Positions 16,418 to 24,738 of a DNA stretch of 64,000 nucleotides are shown here, one piece after another; position 1 is the stretch's first letter, and each line of letters opens with the position of its first letter. The stretch comes from Micromonospora sp. C95 (GTDB lineage: Bacteria; Actinomycetota; Actinomycetes; Mycobacteriales; Micromonosporaceae). The translations under genes and the position numbers were made by a program. The notes under the pieces are model-generated. The model searched no databases. It worked only from the letters and a program-made list of their open reading frames with translations, and had not been told where the DNA came from. The stretch is from assembly GCF_018070465.1 (NCBI RefSeq), contig NZ_JAGPXT010000029.1:1-64000 (forward strand). The letters are read 5' to 3'.

Positions 16418-17422
16418 CGTGGGGGTCGGGGGTGTGGTGGGCGTCGGCGTCGGCGTGCCGGTCGGAGGCGTGGTCGGGTCCGTCGGCAGCAGCGGGCAGG
16501 TGCTGCGGTAGGTGACCACGCCGCTGTTGTCCAGCAGCGGACAGAGGAACTGGCTGTACCGAGAGTCGTTGTCGACGAACATCTTCAGGAACGGCAGCAT
16601 GGTGCGGATCAACACCGGGTTGGACCGGCCGACCATGAACCCGTGATCCCCTCCGGCGACCTCGAGGTAGACGCTCTCCGTCGAGGCCGGGAGGCTGTTG
16701 TACAGACCGAGGGCGTACGACGGGGTGACCACCGTGTCGGCCTGCCCGGAGATGACCATCGTGGGCACCCGGTCATTGGCCAGGTTCTGCGACGGCGAGT
16801 ACGGCGTGATGCCGACCGCCGCCTTCAACGACGAGCGCCGGGTGGCTGCGCTCAGCGCTCCACCGCCACCCATGGAGTGACCGGAGACGGCCAACCGGTT
16901 CGGGTCGATCCGATCGCGTACCGGGCTCTGCTGCGTCAGGTAGTCCAACGCGGCGAGCAACTGGGTGCCTCGGGCGGTGTCGAAGTCGTTACGGCTGTTG
17001 GTCTCGATACCGATCACGACGAAGCCGTGCGATGCCAGCCACGGCCCCATCCAGGCCAGCTCGGCGGAGAACAACGCGGTGTATCCCGGCGAGATCGCGA
17101 CGGCACCGAAGGTGCCCTGGCTGGTGTCGGTCGGGTAGTAGATCCTGCCGCCATTGAAGCCGTACCCGGTGGGGACGCTTACCGAGGTGTTGGCGAATGG
17201 GCCGTTCACGGCCGCGACGCTGGTCCGGGTCGGATCCGGGCCCCGCTGGTACGGGTTGTCGGCGGCCGATGCGGACCCGGTCGCCACCGTCACGGTGAAC
17301 ATCCCGACGGCGGCGGCGAGTCCCGCCGTGGCGAGTTTGAACAGCCGACGCCGAATGCCGGGGGACACTCGGCCGGCATGGGCTTCCCCCGAGGGCGGGG
17401 GGTGAGGTGCGTGTCCTCGCAC
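16001..17422 (-). CDS. secreted PETase/cutinase-like polyester hydrolase fused to CBM13
   Basis: 473 residues from GTG 17422, which has AGGAGG eight bases upstream; the longer frame to 17518 is rejected. Signal peptide ends near TGSASAADNPYQRGPDPT. Catalytic domain ~55-315 follows actinomycete cutinase/PET hydrolases: GGRIYYPTD, oxyanion PGYTA, nucleophile GHSMGGGG, TPYSP at the position of the Trp-containing 'TPWH' loop, acid QADTVVTP, His GGDHGF, and the C-terminal Cys pair FLCPLLDNSG...YRSTCP. No second disulphide of Ideonella PETase is seen. A Thr/Pro linker leads to a CBM13 nearly identical to that of the next gene. Natural substrate is probably a plant polyester (cutin/suberin); synthetic polyesters are possible but untested. 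Confidence 0.88.
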   Translation of the reverse strand: MRGHAPHPPPSGEAHAGRVSPGIRRRLFKLATAGLAAAVGMFTVTVATGSASAADNPYQRGPDPTRTSVAAVNGPFANTSVSVPTGYGFNGGRIYYPTDTSQGTFGAVAISPGYTALFSAELAWMGPWLASHGFVVIGIETNSRNDFDTARGTQLLAALDYLTQQSPVRDRIDPNRLAVSGHSMGGGGALSAATRRSSLKAAVGITPYSPSQNLANDRVPTMVISGQADTVVTPSYALGLYNSLPASTESVYLEVAGGDHGFMVGRSNPVLIRTMLPFLKMFVDNDSRYSQFLCPLLDNSGVVTYRSTCPLLPTDPTTPPTGTPTPTPTTPPTPTPTPTTPPPSGSANEIVGTQSGRCIDVPNASRNNGTRVQLYDCNKQTNQSWTYNTSNKQLRVYGDMCLDAGGSGNGAAIQIYTCHSGANQQWNINSNGTITGVQSGRCLDVWSSNNGAQIQLYDCHGQTNQQFRLAPLA

Positions 17423-17458
17423 TGTCGATACCTCCTGGTGGTGGGGTGTGTGAGAGAT

Positions 17459-17488
17459 GGGCGGGCTCGGGTTGCGCCGAGCCCGCCC
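17459..17488. terminator. terminator of the GH10-GH62 gene
   Basis: 12-bp perfect stem GGGCGGGCTCGG (17459-17470) and complement (17477-17488), loop of 6, about 35 bases after the stop at 17523 and just upstream of the polyester hydrolase gene. Confidence 0.65.
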
Positions 17489-17522
17489 GCTCCGGCTGTG
17501 CCCGAGCCGGATCTGCACGCCG

Positions 17523-18428
17523 TCAGCGTTGCAGGGTCAGTACTCCCGGGCGGTACGGCAGGAGGCCGTAGTCGCCGCCGGAGTTGGGTGAACGGCCCTG
17601 GTAGAGCATTTGCAGGTTGCAGGGGTCGATGGTCATGGTCTGGTCGGCGTTGGTCCGGATCAACTCGCCGTGGCTGATGTCGTTGGTCCAGGTGGCGCCG
17701 CTGTTGGCCTTGCCGGCGAACGGGTTGCTCTCACTGGTGGCCTGCGGGGTCCAGCTGCCGCCCAGGCTGGTGGCGGTGAAGGAGCGGAAGTAGCGGCCCT
17801 GTGAGCCGATCGCCTCGACGATCATCAGGTACCGCTGCTGGCCCTGGAGCTTGTAGACCTGGACGCCTTCGAACAGGTTGTTCGTGGAGTCGGTCATGAT
17901 CGTGGTGTAGTTCGAGCCGAAGCTGCCGGGGAAGTTCCCGATCGGCATGCTGGCCCGGTAGATGCGGCCGTTGTCGCCGGCGAAGAACAGGTACATGTTC
18001 TGGTCGTCACCGATGAGCGCCTGGTCGATCGGGCCGGTGTTCGAGTTGGAGATCGACCCGGTGAACAGGGTCTGGTGCGCCGACCAGCTGTTGACGTTCG
18101 TCGGGTCGGTCGAGGTGCGGTAGGAGAAGGCCGGCCCACCCCACTGGTAGGCCAACACCCAGACGTTACGCGGCGCGAAGTAGAACAACGACGGCGCGAC
18201 CGCTGCGAACGGCATCTGGTTCTGGCTGGCCGAACCCATCTGGTTCCAGTTCGAGAACAGCCCGAAGTTCATCGAACCCCAGGTGGTGCCGGTGTCGTGG
18301 GTGGTGCCGTAGACCAGGTGCTGGCCGTTGTACGGCGCGTGCGTGAAGTCCTTCAACGACACCCAACCCGACCGCGGCTGCGCCAGCGCACCCGTCGACG
18401 ACCACCGGTACGACGACGGCAGATTGCA
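17523..18428. repeat. GH62 module copy 1
   Basis: About 906 bp encoding the GH62 domain; matches 58451-59356 in inverted orientation. Translated products differ at about four to five of ~301 positions (for example Thr/Ser in TGTxWGS, Asp/Asn in STxPTN, Val/Leu near the end). Confidence 0.85.
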
Positions 18429-20003
18429 GTTACCGGTCGGCGGCGGCGTGGTCGGTGGCGTGGTGGTCGGCGGGGTCGTGGTCGGCGGGGTGGTGGGACC
18501 GCCGAGGGAAACCAGCCGGAATTGCTGGTTGGTCTGTCCATGGCAGTCGTACAGCTGAACCTGGGCACCGTTGGAGGTGCTCCAGACGTCCAGGCATCGG
18601 CCGGACTGCACGCCGCTGATGGTGCCGTTGGAGTTGACGTTCCACTGCTGGTTGGTGCCGCTGTGGCAGGTGTAGATCTGGATGGCGGCGCCGTTGCCGG
18701 AGCCACCGGCGTCCAGGCACATGTCGCCGTACACCCGGAGTTGCTTGTTCGAGGTGTCGTAGGTCCAGGACTGGTTGGTCTGCTTGTTGCAGTCGTAGAG
18801 CTGGACCCGGGTGCCGTTGTCGCGGGAGGCGTTGGGTACGTCGATGCAGCGGCCGGACTGAGTGCCGACGATCTCGTTGGCGGAGCCGGAGGGCGGCGGC
18901 GTGGTGGGGGTGGGACCCGGCGTGGTGGGCGTGGGACCCGGCGTGGTGGGCGTGGGGGTGGGCCCGGGGTCGGCGCTGTTCAGCGCGTCCAGGGTGGCCG
19001 TGTACGCCTGCTTCTTGTTGCCGTTGTTGTCGAACAGCAGCGGGGTGCCGTAGGAGCGCCACGAGTCGCTGTCCCGGATGCCCCAGACGGTGATGCCGTT
19101 GCAGCGGGGCACCGCGAGGCAGTCCTGGACCACGTTGCGGTAGGTGTTGGCCTGTTGGCTGCCGGAGCCTTCGATGTCCAGCTCGGTGATCTGCACGTCC
19201 ACGCCGAGCGCGGCGAAGCTGGACAGCGTGGTGCGGTAGTTGCTGTTGTACGCCGACTGGGCGTTGAAGTGCGACTGGAACCCGACGCAGTCGATCGGCA
19301 CGCCGCGCTGCTTGAAGTCCTGCACCATCCGGTAGACGGCCTGGGTCTTGGCCCAGGTCCAGTTGTCGGTGTTGTAGTCGTTGTAGCAGAGCTTGGCGCC
19401 CGGGTCGGCGGCGCGGGCGGCCCGGAACGCGGCCTCGATCCAGTCGTTACCGGTGCGCTGCAGGTTCGAGTTGCGGCGCGCGCCGCTGTTGCCGTCGTCG
19501 AACGCCTCGTTCACCACGTCCCACGAGTCGATCTTGCCGCGGTAGTAGGTCGCGACCCGGGTGACGTGGTTGAGCATGGCGTTGCGCAGCGCCGTGCCTT
19601 CCATCTGCTGCATCCAGCCGGGCTGCTGGGAGTGCCAGGCCAGGGTGTGACCGCGCACCTTCCAGCCCCGGGACAGGGCGTGGTTGACGATCCGGTCCGC
19701 GTTGCCGAACGTGAAGTTGTTCTGCTGCGGCTCGAGCGCGTCGATCTTCATCTCGTTCTCGGCCGTGACCGAGTTGAACTCACGGTTGAGGATGCCGACG
19801 TATGTCGAGTCGTTGAGCTTGTTCGCCGCCACCGCGGCACCGAAGTACCGGCCGGACTGACCGGCAGCCGCCGCGAGAGTGGTCTCGGCGGCTTGCGCGA
19901 GACTGGGCAGTAACGACACGACGAGGGCCGCAACTATCGCGGCGGTTCCGGAGACGGAGAGCGTTCGAAGTCGACGCCCGGAGGGACGGGTCCGGGGGAT
20001 CAT
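17523..20003 (-). CDS. trimodular GH10 xylanase - CBM13 - GH62 arabinofuranosidase
   Basis: 826 residues from ATG 20003 (GGAGG upstream; longer frame to 20153 rejected). Signal peptide to ~44. GH10 barrel ~45-345: acid/base in SWDVVNEAFDD, nucleophile in VQITELDIEGSG, also HTLAWHSQQPGWM. Thr/Pro linker, CBM13 trefoil ~375-495 with three QxW-type repeats, second TTPP linker, then GH62 ~520-826 (CNLPSSYRWSSTGALAQPRS ... YQWGGPAFSYRTSTDP ... SHGELIRTNADQTM). It should cut the xylan backbone and remove arabinose side chains in one polypeptide. The GH62 part is almost identical to the one at 58451-59356. Confidence 0.94.
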   Translation of the reverse strand: MIPRTRPSGRRLRTLSVSGTAAIVAALVVSLLPSLAQAAETTLAAAAGQSGRYFGAAVAANKLNDSTYVGILNREFNSVTAENEMKIDALEPQQNNFTFGNADRIVNHALSRGWKVRGHTLAWHSQQPGWMQQMEGTALRNAMLNHVTRVATYYRGKIDSWDVVNEAFDDGNSGARRNSNLQRTGNDWIEAAFRAARAADPGAKLCYNDYNTDNWTWAKTQAVYRMVQDFKQRGVPIDCVGFQSHFNAQSAYNSNYRTTLSSFAALGVDVQITELDIEGSGSQQANTYRNVVQDCLAVPRCNGITVWGIRDSDSWRSYGTPLLFDNNGNKKQAYTATLDALNSADPGPTPTPTTPGPTPTTPGPTPTTPPPSGSANEIVGTQSGRCIDVPNASRDNGTRVQLYDCNKQTNQSWTYDTSNKQLRVYGDMCLDAGGSGNGAAIQIYTCHSGTNQQWNVNSNGTISGVQSGRCLDVWSTSNGAQVQLYDCHGQTNQQFRLVSLGGPTTPPTTTPPTTTPPTTPPPTGNCNLPSSYRWSSTGALAQPRSGWVSLKDFTHAPYNGQHLVYGTTHDTGTTWGSMNFGLFSNWNQMGSASQNQMPFAAVAPSLFYFAPRNVWVLAYQWGGPAFSYRTSTDPTNVNSWSAHQTLFTGSISNSNTGPIDQALIGDDQNMYLFFAGDNGRIYRASMPIGNFPGSFGSNYTTIMTDSTNNLFEGVQVYKLQGQQRYLMIVEAIGSQGRYFRSFTATSLGGSWTPQATSESNPFAGKANSGATWTNDISHGELIRTNADQTMTIDPCNLQMLYQGRSPNSGGDYGLLPYRPGVLTLQR

Positions 20004-20294
20004 GCTGGTCCTCCAATGATGGGATAGGACAAACGCTGTAGCTGTGCGATGGGAGGTTCCGCTCGGGGTCGGGCGGAGCGCGACGATGCTGAGCCCGCCG
20101 ACCGGTGCGGAACTCACATCTGGCACTCCCGGTGGGAAGGCGGCTCCGGCCACTGACCAGCAGGTGGAGGGTTGCGATGAGTGGCCAGGTCGCCCGCCGG
20201 AAGGTGGTTGCGGCGTTGAGGTGGTGGTGGACGGGGTGACCCGGGAGCGTGGTGGGGGCTGGTGCTCGGGGTGCGGCGCCTCCAGAGACTGGAA

Positions 20295-20392
20295 GTGATG
20301 TTAACGATCACAACGATCGATGGGTTTCAGGCTGGCAGATAAATCCATGGTTTTCAACCGGTAGTTTCGGACGTCGTCCGATAGTTTTTCGG
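20295..20392. promoter_or_regulatory. possible operators upstream of the xylanase gene
   Basis: The 20004-20496 gap holds no convincing gene. Two candidate sites: GTGATGTTAACGATCAC (20295-20311), an imperfect palindrome with 6 of 8 pairs matching, LacI-like; and two copies of a CCG(G/A)TAGTTT(TT)CGG element at 20358-20370 and 20378-20392, whose complement carries CGAAA...CTA, reminiscent of CGAAA-type elements near Streptomyces xylanase genes. The assignment is tentative. Confidence 0.3.
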
Positions 20393-20496
20393 CTGGCGCT
20401 CGGTCTCGACGGTCGGCGCACCTGGGCGAATCAGGGCATGCCCGCCCGTCCCGGCCAGCTCGTCGGATCACGCGGGTTCAGGTGAAACCACGCGTT

Positions 20497-20532
20497 GGAG
20501 GGGCACCCGCAGTAGCTTGCGGGTGCCCCTCC
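20497..20532. terminator. terminator of the peroxiredoxin gene
   Basis: Perfect 15-bp stem (GGAGGGGCACCCGCA, 20497-20511, and complement 20518-20532) with a 6-base loop, 22 bases beyond the stop of the minus-strand gene. Confidence 0.75.
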
Positions 20533-20553
20533 GGCTGGGTTCTACGACATCCG

Positions 20554-21087
20554 TTACCAGCCGTGGTGGGCGAGGCGGAGAAGGTCGTCGACGCTCCATT
20601 GATCATCGGCGTGGTGGCCGTACTTGTGGGCGAGAACGCGGCCATCGGTGTCGATGAGGAAGTCGGCGGGCAAGCCGAGAGCGGTCTCGCCGTGCGCGGG
20701 GCGTGCGGCACTGCCAGCGGCCACACCGCGCAGGGCAGCGAGCCAGGTGCGTGGGTGCAGCACAGCCCATGGTGAGGCGTCGACGCCGAAGCGGGCGTAG
20801 AGGCGGCGATCTGGATCGGCGACGGCGTCGAAGGGCAGGTCGCTCTGGTACTGATGCATGTCGACGGCGGTGGAGTGGAACACGGCGACCTCGCGGATGC
20901 CAGCGGCGACGATGTCGTCATGTCGCCGGGTGATGGAGCGCAGGTGCAGGTTGCAGATTGGACAGCCGGCGAAGCGACGGAACTGCAGATGGACCAGCCG
21001 CTCCGGGTCGGGAATCCGCACCCGCTGTCCGATGATGGTGGCGAGATCGAGTAGGTCGACGACCTGTCCATTGTCGATCTTCGGCAT
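20554..21087 (-). CDS. peroxiredoxin-like protein (AhpC/TSA superfamily)
   Basis: 177 residues, thioredoxin fold. Active-site segment FAGCPICNLHLRSI gives a Cys-x-x-Cys pair, followed by IREVAVFHSTAVDMHQYQSD and DRRLYARFGVD, then a strand FLIDTDGRVLAHKYG. This matches the 'peroxiredoxin-like' group (DUF899/AhpC-like) rather than classical 2-Cys peroxiredoxins. It begins 25 bp after the epimerase gene stops and probably belongs to a TetR - epimerase - peroxiredoxin operon. Confidence 0.75.
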   Translation of the reverse strand: MPKIDNGQVVDLLDLATIIGQRVRIPDPERLVHLQFRRFAGCPICNLHLRSITRRHDDIVAAGIREVAVFHSTAVDMHQYQSDLPFDAVADPDRRLYARFGVDASPWAVLHPRTWLAALRGVAAGSAARPAHGETALGLPADFLIDTDGRVLAHKYGHHADDQWSVDDLLRLAHHGW

Positions 21088-21112
21088 GGCGGTGTGTCGT
21101 CTCCTTCGTCGC

Positions 21113-22147
21113 TTACACGGGTTGGGCGAGGCGGGGCCAGGGGTAACCGGCGGCCCCGGCTTCGGCGAGGGACTCGCGGACGGCGTCCCGCCAGTCCTCG
21201 CGCGGGGCGTAGCCGAGTTTGCGGGCGGCGTGGTCGGTGCGGCAGTCCCAGTCTTCGGAGACGTGTACCAGTGAGCGGGTCAGGAAGGGTTCGGAGCCGG
21301 GTAGGACGGGGTGCAGCTTCTCCATCAGCCAGGCGAAGGCGTAGCCGGCGGTGTACGGGACGCTGAACCAGGGGCGCGGCGAGCCGGTCTGGTCGGCGAT
21401 GAACTCGATGACTTCGCGGGCGGTGGGCGAGGAAGGGCCACAGATGTTGAACGACTCGTAGTCGTCGAGCCCGTGGGCCGTCGCGGCGAGCGCGAACGCC
21501 TCGCCCAGGTCGCTGCCGCCGACGAGTGGGAGACGGGCGCGTCCGCCGGCGAGCCAGGGCACGAGACGGGTACGTAGCCGGGGTACGAGGGCCGGCACCA
21601 TGCCGAGGGTGTTGCCGGCGCCGACGAAGTGCCCGAGGCGCATGGTGACCATCTGAGTGCGGCCGTCGCTGCGTCGGCGCATGTGGTCGTCGATGTCGAT
21701 GAGCCGGTCGAGGTGGGGCCAGAAGCGGGTGTGGCGGGTCGGGGAGAAGTCTCCGATGGGTCCGCCGTTGGCGGGGCGCGCGGCGATCGCGATCGTGCTG
21801 GTCTGGATGAAGCGGCGGACGCCCCGGTCGATCGCATGATCGACAAGGTCTCGATTGGGCTCGAAGAACTGGCGGCGCTCCAGGTCGCCGTGGCCCCAGA
21901 AGGCGCCCCAGGTACCGGCGTGGCAGACGACGTCGACGGCGTCGACGACCGTCTTGCGATATTCGGGATCGCGCAGGTCGCCGACCCGGGTCTCGCCGCT
22001 GAAGTCTGCGGGAAGCCGCTCGGGCGTACGACAGGCGGCGATGAGGGTGACGTCGGGTCGCGCGGCCAACGCGGCGAGAATGTTGCGGCCGAGGAACCCG
22101 GTGGCACCGGTGACCAGAACTCGCGTCACACGCGCCTGGCGGCTCAT
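21113..22147 (-). CDS. NAD-dependent epimerase/dehydratase (extended SDR)
   Basis: 344 residues from ATG 22147 (MSRQARVTRVLVTGATGFLG). Rossmann motif TGATGFLGRNI; the typical YxxxK site is not clear: the region around SPTRHTRFWPHLDRLIDIDD has no plain Tyr-x3-Lys, so catalytic type is uncertain. LRDPEYRKTVVDAVDVVCHA matches NAD-dependent 3-beta-HSD/dihydroflavonol-type SDRs. The substrate is unknown. Gap of 68 bp to the TetR gene upstream; same strand. Confidence 0.8.
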   Translation of the reverse strand: MSRQARVTRVLVTGATGFLGRNILAALAARPDVTLIAACRTPERLPADFSGETRVGDLRDPEYRKTVVDAVDVVCHAGTWGAFWGHGDLERRQFFEPNRDLVDHAIDRGVRRFIQTSTIAIAARPANGGPIGDFSPTRHTRFWPHLDRLIDIDDHMRRRSDGRTQMVTMRLGHFVGAGNTLGMVPALVPRLRTRLVPWLAGGRARLPLVGGSDLGEAFALAATAHGLDDYESFNICGPSSPTAREVIEFIADQTGSPRPWFSVPYTAGYAFAWLMEKLHPVLPGSEPFLTRSLVHVSEDWDCRTDHAARKLGYAPREDWRDAVRESLAEAGAAGYPWPRLAQPV

Positions 22148-22215
22148 GCTGCCGCCCCGGTCGGGTCGGGCAGGAAGACGGTCACGGCTGCTCCTTGCTG
22201 TGGCGGGGTGGCTGA

Positions 22216-22776
22216 CTACAGGGTTTGGAGCCAGTCGGTGAGCCTGGAGGTCTCCCGGTCTACGTGATCGGGGTTGCCGAGGCTGTGGGCGATCAGTGAC
22301 ACGCCCTGCAACGCGGACAGCAGGTGCAGGGCCAGGCCGGCGGCGTCGGCACCGCGACCGAGGGCACGGAACTGCTCCTCCAGCCAACTCAGCAGCTCGG
22401 TGAAGATGGCCCCGGTCCGCTCGGCGAGGGGACCGCCGGCCTTGTGCAACTCGGCACAGAGGGTGCCGACCGGGCAGCCGCTGCGGGCCAGCACCGCGCG
22501 GTTGTCGGCGGTCATCTGCACGAATGACACAAGCCGTGACCGTGCGTCACCGGCCTGATTCCACTGCTGAAGCAGGACGGCGTAGTGCCCGGCGTGTTCA
22601 GCGACGAGGGCTTCGCCGATGGCCTCCTTGGTCTTGAAGTAGTAGTAGACGTTGCCCAGGGGCACCCCGGCCGCGCCGGCGATATCCGCGAGCGTGGTCC
22701 GGGCGAATCCCTGCTCGTGCACGAGCCGGACGGCGGCTTCGATCAGCCGGCTGCGTTTGTCGGGTTGGTGGTGCAC
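22216..22776 (-). CDS. TetR-family regulator
   Basis: 186 residues, GTG start with GGGAG upstream. HTH: TTLADIAGAAGVPLGNVYYYF (recognition helix PLGNVYYYF). The ligand domain carries SGCPVGTLCAEL, a two-Cys segment common in the LmrA/YxaF-type group. The palindrome at 22792-22811 directly before the start suggests autoregulation. Likely controls the epimerase and peroxiredoxin genes downstream; the Cys pair makes a reactive electrophile or oxidant signal possible (inference). Confidence 0.9.
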   Translation of the reverse strand: MHHQPDKRSRLIEAAVRLVHEQGFARTTLADIAGAAGVPLGNVYYYFKTKEAIGEALVAEHAGHYAVLLQQWNQAGDARSRLVSFVQMTADNRAVLARSGCPVGTLCAELHKAGGPLAERTGAIFTELLSWLEEQFRALGRGADAAGLALHLLSALQGVSLIAHSLGNPDHVDRETSRLTDWLQTL

Positions 22777-22791
22777 TGTTTCTCCCTCTTC

Positions 22792-22811
22792 AGTTAGTTA
22801 GCTAACTTACT
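22792..22811. promoter_or_regulatory. TetR-type operator palindrome
   Basis: AGTTAGCTAACT (22796-22807) is a perfect 12-bp palindrome; it extends to 20 bp (22792-22811) with one mismatched pair. It lies 16 bases upstream of the TetR start codon, as expected for an autoregulatory operator. Confidence 0.65.
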
Positions 22812-22930
22812 GAGTGGAGGAGAGGTGGTCAAGCAAGTCGGGCAACGAATCCGAGGCAACGATCGATGAGCAGAGCGAGGCGATGTGATGTGATGTAGGC
22901 GGTGCAAAGACGACGATTCGCGGCAGTCGG

Positions 22931-23722
22931 TCACCGGAAGGTGTCGGTGATCCGGCGGGCCACCTCGACGTTCGCCGTGTGCCCGCTGCGCCGAGCGGTC
23001 ACATCCATTCCGGTGATCGGCACGCCGGCCAGCCACAGGTCACCGATGAGGTCGAGCAGCTTGTGCCGAGCGGGCTCGTCCGGGAATCGCGGTTTGCCGA
23101 GATATCCGGCCAACCCGATCACGAGCACGTCACCCGGGCCGAGCCCGCGACCCAGACCGCGGGACCACGCCGCATCGACCTCTTCGCCCAGCACGACGGT
23201 CCGCGCCGGGGCCACCTCGGTGCGGAACGCCCCGGCGAGGTCGACGGTGACCGTCTGGCACCCGGGCCAGCGCGAGCCGAGGTCGAACGTGCAGGTCCAG
23301 ATGCCGGTGCCGGGCCGCACCGAGATCGTGGACGGGCCAGTGTGGAGGGACAACGGCGCGGTCAGCGTCCGGGCCTCGAGACCGTGGATGACCTGGTAGC
23401 CGACTTCGTCGAGCGCGTACACGAAATCCCGGGCGCTGCCGTCGCGGCCGGGCAGTTCGGGGGCCGAGAGGCTCACCTCCGCATCGGTGACCCCGCAGCC
23501 GGCGAATGCCGCCATCAGATGCTCGATCGTGGACACCTCGCCGAGCCGGGTACGGCGATCGGTGCCGGTGACGTTGTCCGGGTGGGCCGTGACCCGCCGA
23601 CCACGAAAAGTGAAGGCAATGCCGTCGGCACCCGGCGTGATCCGAGCGCATACGGGTTGGCCCGAGTGCAGGCCGCGACCCTCGATGGCCACCGTCCGCG
23701 CGACCGTCCGGCGTACCGTCAC
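22931..23722 (-). CDS. lpxC: LpxC: UDP-3-O-acyl-N-acetylglucosamine deacetylase
   Basis: 263 residues, GTG start overlapping the lpxD stop (GTGA). The two LpxC halves are present: opening TVRRTVARTVAIEGRGLHSG (family 'GxGLHSG'), VSTIEHLMAAFAGCGV with the catalytic Glu and first zinc His, then HKLLDLIGDL with the second His, Lys and zinc Asp spaced exactly as in Escherichia coli (His238, Asp242), and RSGHTAN with the third active-site His. All catalytic residues are intact. The enzyme removes the acetyl group from UDP-3-O-acyl-GlcNAc, the committed step of lipid A synthesis in diderm bacteria. Somewhat shorter than the usual ~300 residues. Third gene of the lpxA-D-C operon. Confidence 0.93.
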   Translation of the reverse strand: MTVRRTVARTVAIEGRGLHSGQPVCARITPGADGIAFTFRGRRVTAHPDNVTGTDRRTRLGEVSTIEHLMAAFAGCGVTDAEVSLSAPELPGRDGSARDFVYALDEVGYQVIHGLEARTLTAPLSLHTGPSTISVRPGTGIWTCTFDLGSRWPGCQTVTVDLAGAFRTEVAPARTVVLGEEVDAAWSRGLGRGLGPGDVLVIGLAGYLGKPRFPDEPARHKLLDLIGDLWLAGVPITGMDVTARRSGHTANVEVARRITDTFR

Positions 23723-24738
23723 TCCGCTTCCCGGTCGTTCTCCAGCCGGCGCAGGCGGTCCAGGATGGCGGGCAGGTAGGGTGCGGTCGCGTCGAGGCGG
23801 TGTTGCTGAGCGAGCGGCCGGGCAGGACTGCCGGCGTAGACGCCGGCCCGGCGGATGTCACGAGTGGTGCACGAAGCGGCCGCGAGTTGGACGCCGGAGG
23901 ACACCTCGACGTGGTCGCCGACCCCTGCCTGCCCGCCGAGTACCGTGCCCGGCGCGAGGGTGGAGCTACCGCCGACGCCGGACATCGGCGCAAGAACCGT
24001 GTGACTGCCGACCTGAGCGTTGTGGCCGACCTGTACCAAGTTGCCGATCTTGCTCCCGTCGCCGATCTCGGTGGTCCCGCAGGTGGCGCGCTCGACCGAA
24101 GCCAGGGCACGAACCTCGACGTCGTCACCGAGGCGGACGAAGCCGACGTGTGGCACTCGATGCCAGCCGGCGTCGTCGCGTTCGAACCCGAACCCCTCGG
24201 CGCCCAGCACGGCACCCGGATGGATCCGGCACCGGACGCCGACCAGCACGTTCCGTAGCAGCACGGCGTGTGGGTAGACGACACTCTGTTCGCCGATCCG
24301 GCAACCGTCGCCAACGTAGCAGAACGGGAACACCCGGACCTCCGGTCCGATGACCGCACCGGCCTCCACCACTGCGTACGCCCCGATCGAGGCGCTGGGA
24401 TGAACGTCGGCAGCATCGTCGACGACCGCGGTCGGGTGGATGCCGGCACGCAGCGGCAGCGGTCGTTCCGACTCGGCGAGCAACCTGCGGAAAGCCCGGC
24501 GCGGGTCCGGAACCCGGATGTGTGGCCGGTCGTCGCCGCTGAGATGCATCGGAAGCAGCAGGGCGCCGACGCCGCCCGAACGGGCGAGATAGCCCTGGTT
24601 CTCACAGAGGGCGATGCCGTCCGGATCAACGGTGTCGATCGAAACCAGCCGGAACCTTCGATCCGGATCGCCGGCGATCTCGCCACCGAACATCCGGCCC
24701 AACTCGCCCAGCGACCAGTCCATCCCGACCCCCGTCAT
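23719..24738 (-). CDS. lpxD: LpxD: UDP-3-O-acylglucosamine N-acyltransferase
   Basis: 339 residues, ATG overlapping the lpxA stop (ATGA). N-terminal uridine-binding domain (LGELGRMFGGEIAGDPDRRF), then a left-handed beta-helix of hexapeptide repeats (HPSASIGAYAVVEAGAVIGP onward), the conserved AEGFGFERDDAGWHRVPHVG loop, the catalytic His in LVQVGHNAQVG, and a C-terminal helix. Same layout and length as E. coli LpxD (341). It would add a second acyl chain to the product of LpxC, giving UDP-2,3-diacylglucosamine. An acyl-ACP donor is assumed. Confidence 0.93.
   Translation of the reverse strand: MTGVGMDWSLGELGRMFGGEIAGDPDRRFRLVSIDTVDPDGIALCENQGYLARSGGVGALLLPMHLSGDDRPHIRVPDPRRAFRRLLAESERPLPLRAGIHPTAVVDDAADVHPSASIGAYAVVEAGAVIGPEVRVFPFCYVGDGCRIGEQSVVYPHAVLLRNVLVGVRCRIHPGAVLGAEGFGFERDDAGWHRVPHVGFVRLGDDVEVRALASVERATCGTTEIGDGSKIGNLVQVGHNAQVGSHTVLAPMSGVGGSSTLAPGTVLGGQAGVGDHVEVSSGVQLAAASCTTRDIRRAGVYAGSPARPLAQQHRLDATAPYLPAILDRLRRLENDREAE

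Noticed and set aside
18075..19913. A 612-codon plus-strand frame opposite the xylanase gene
   Set aside because: Shadow of the well-supported GH10-CBM13-GH62 gene; low-complexity Arg/Val/Gly composition.
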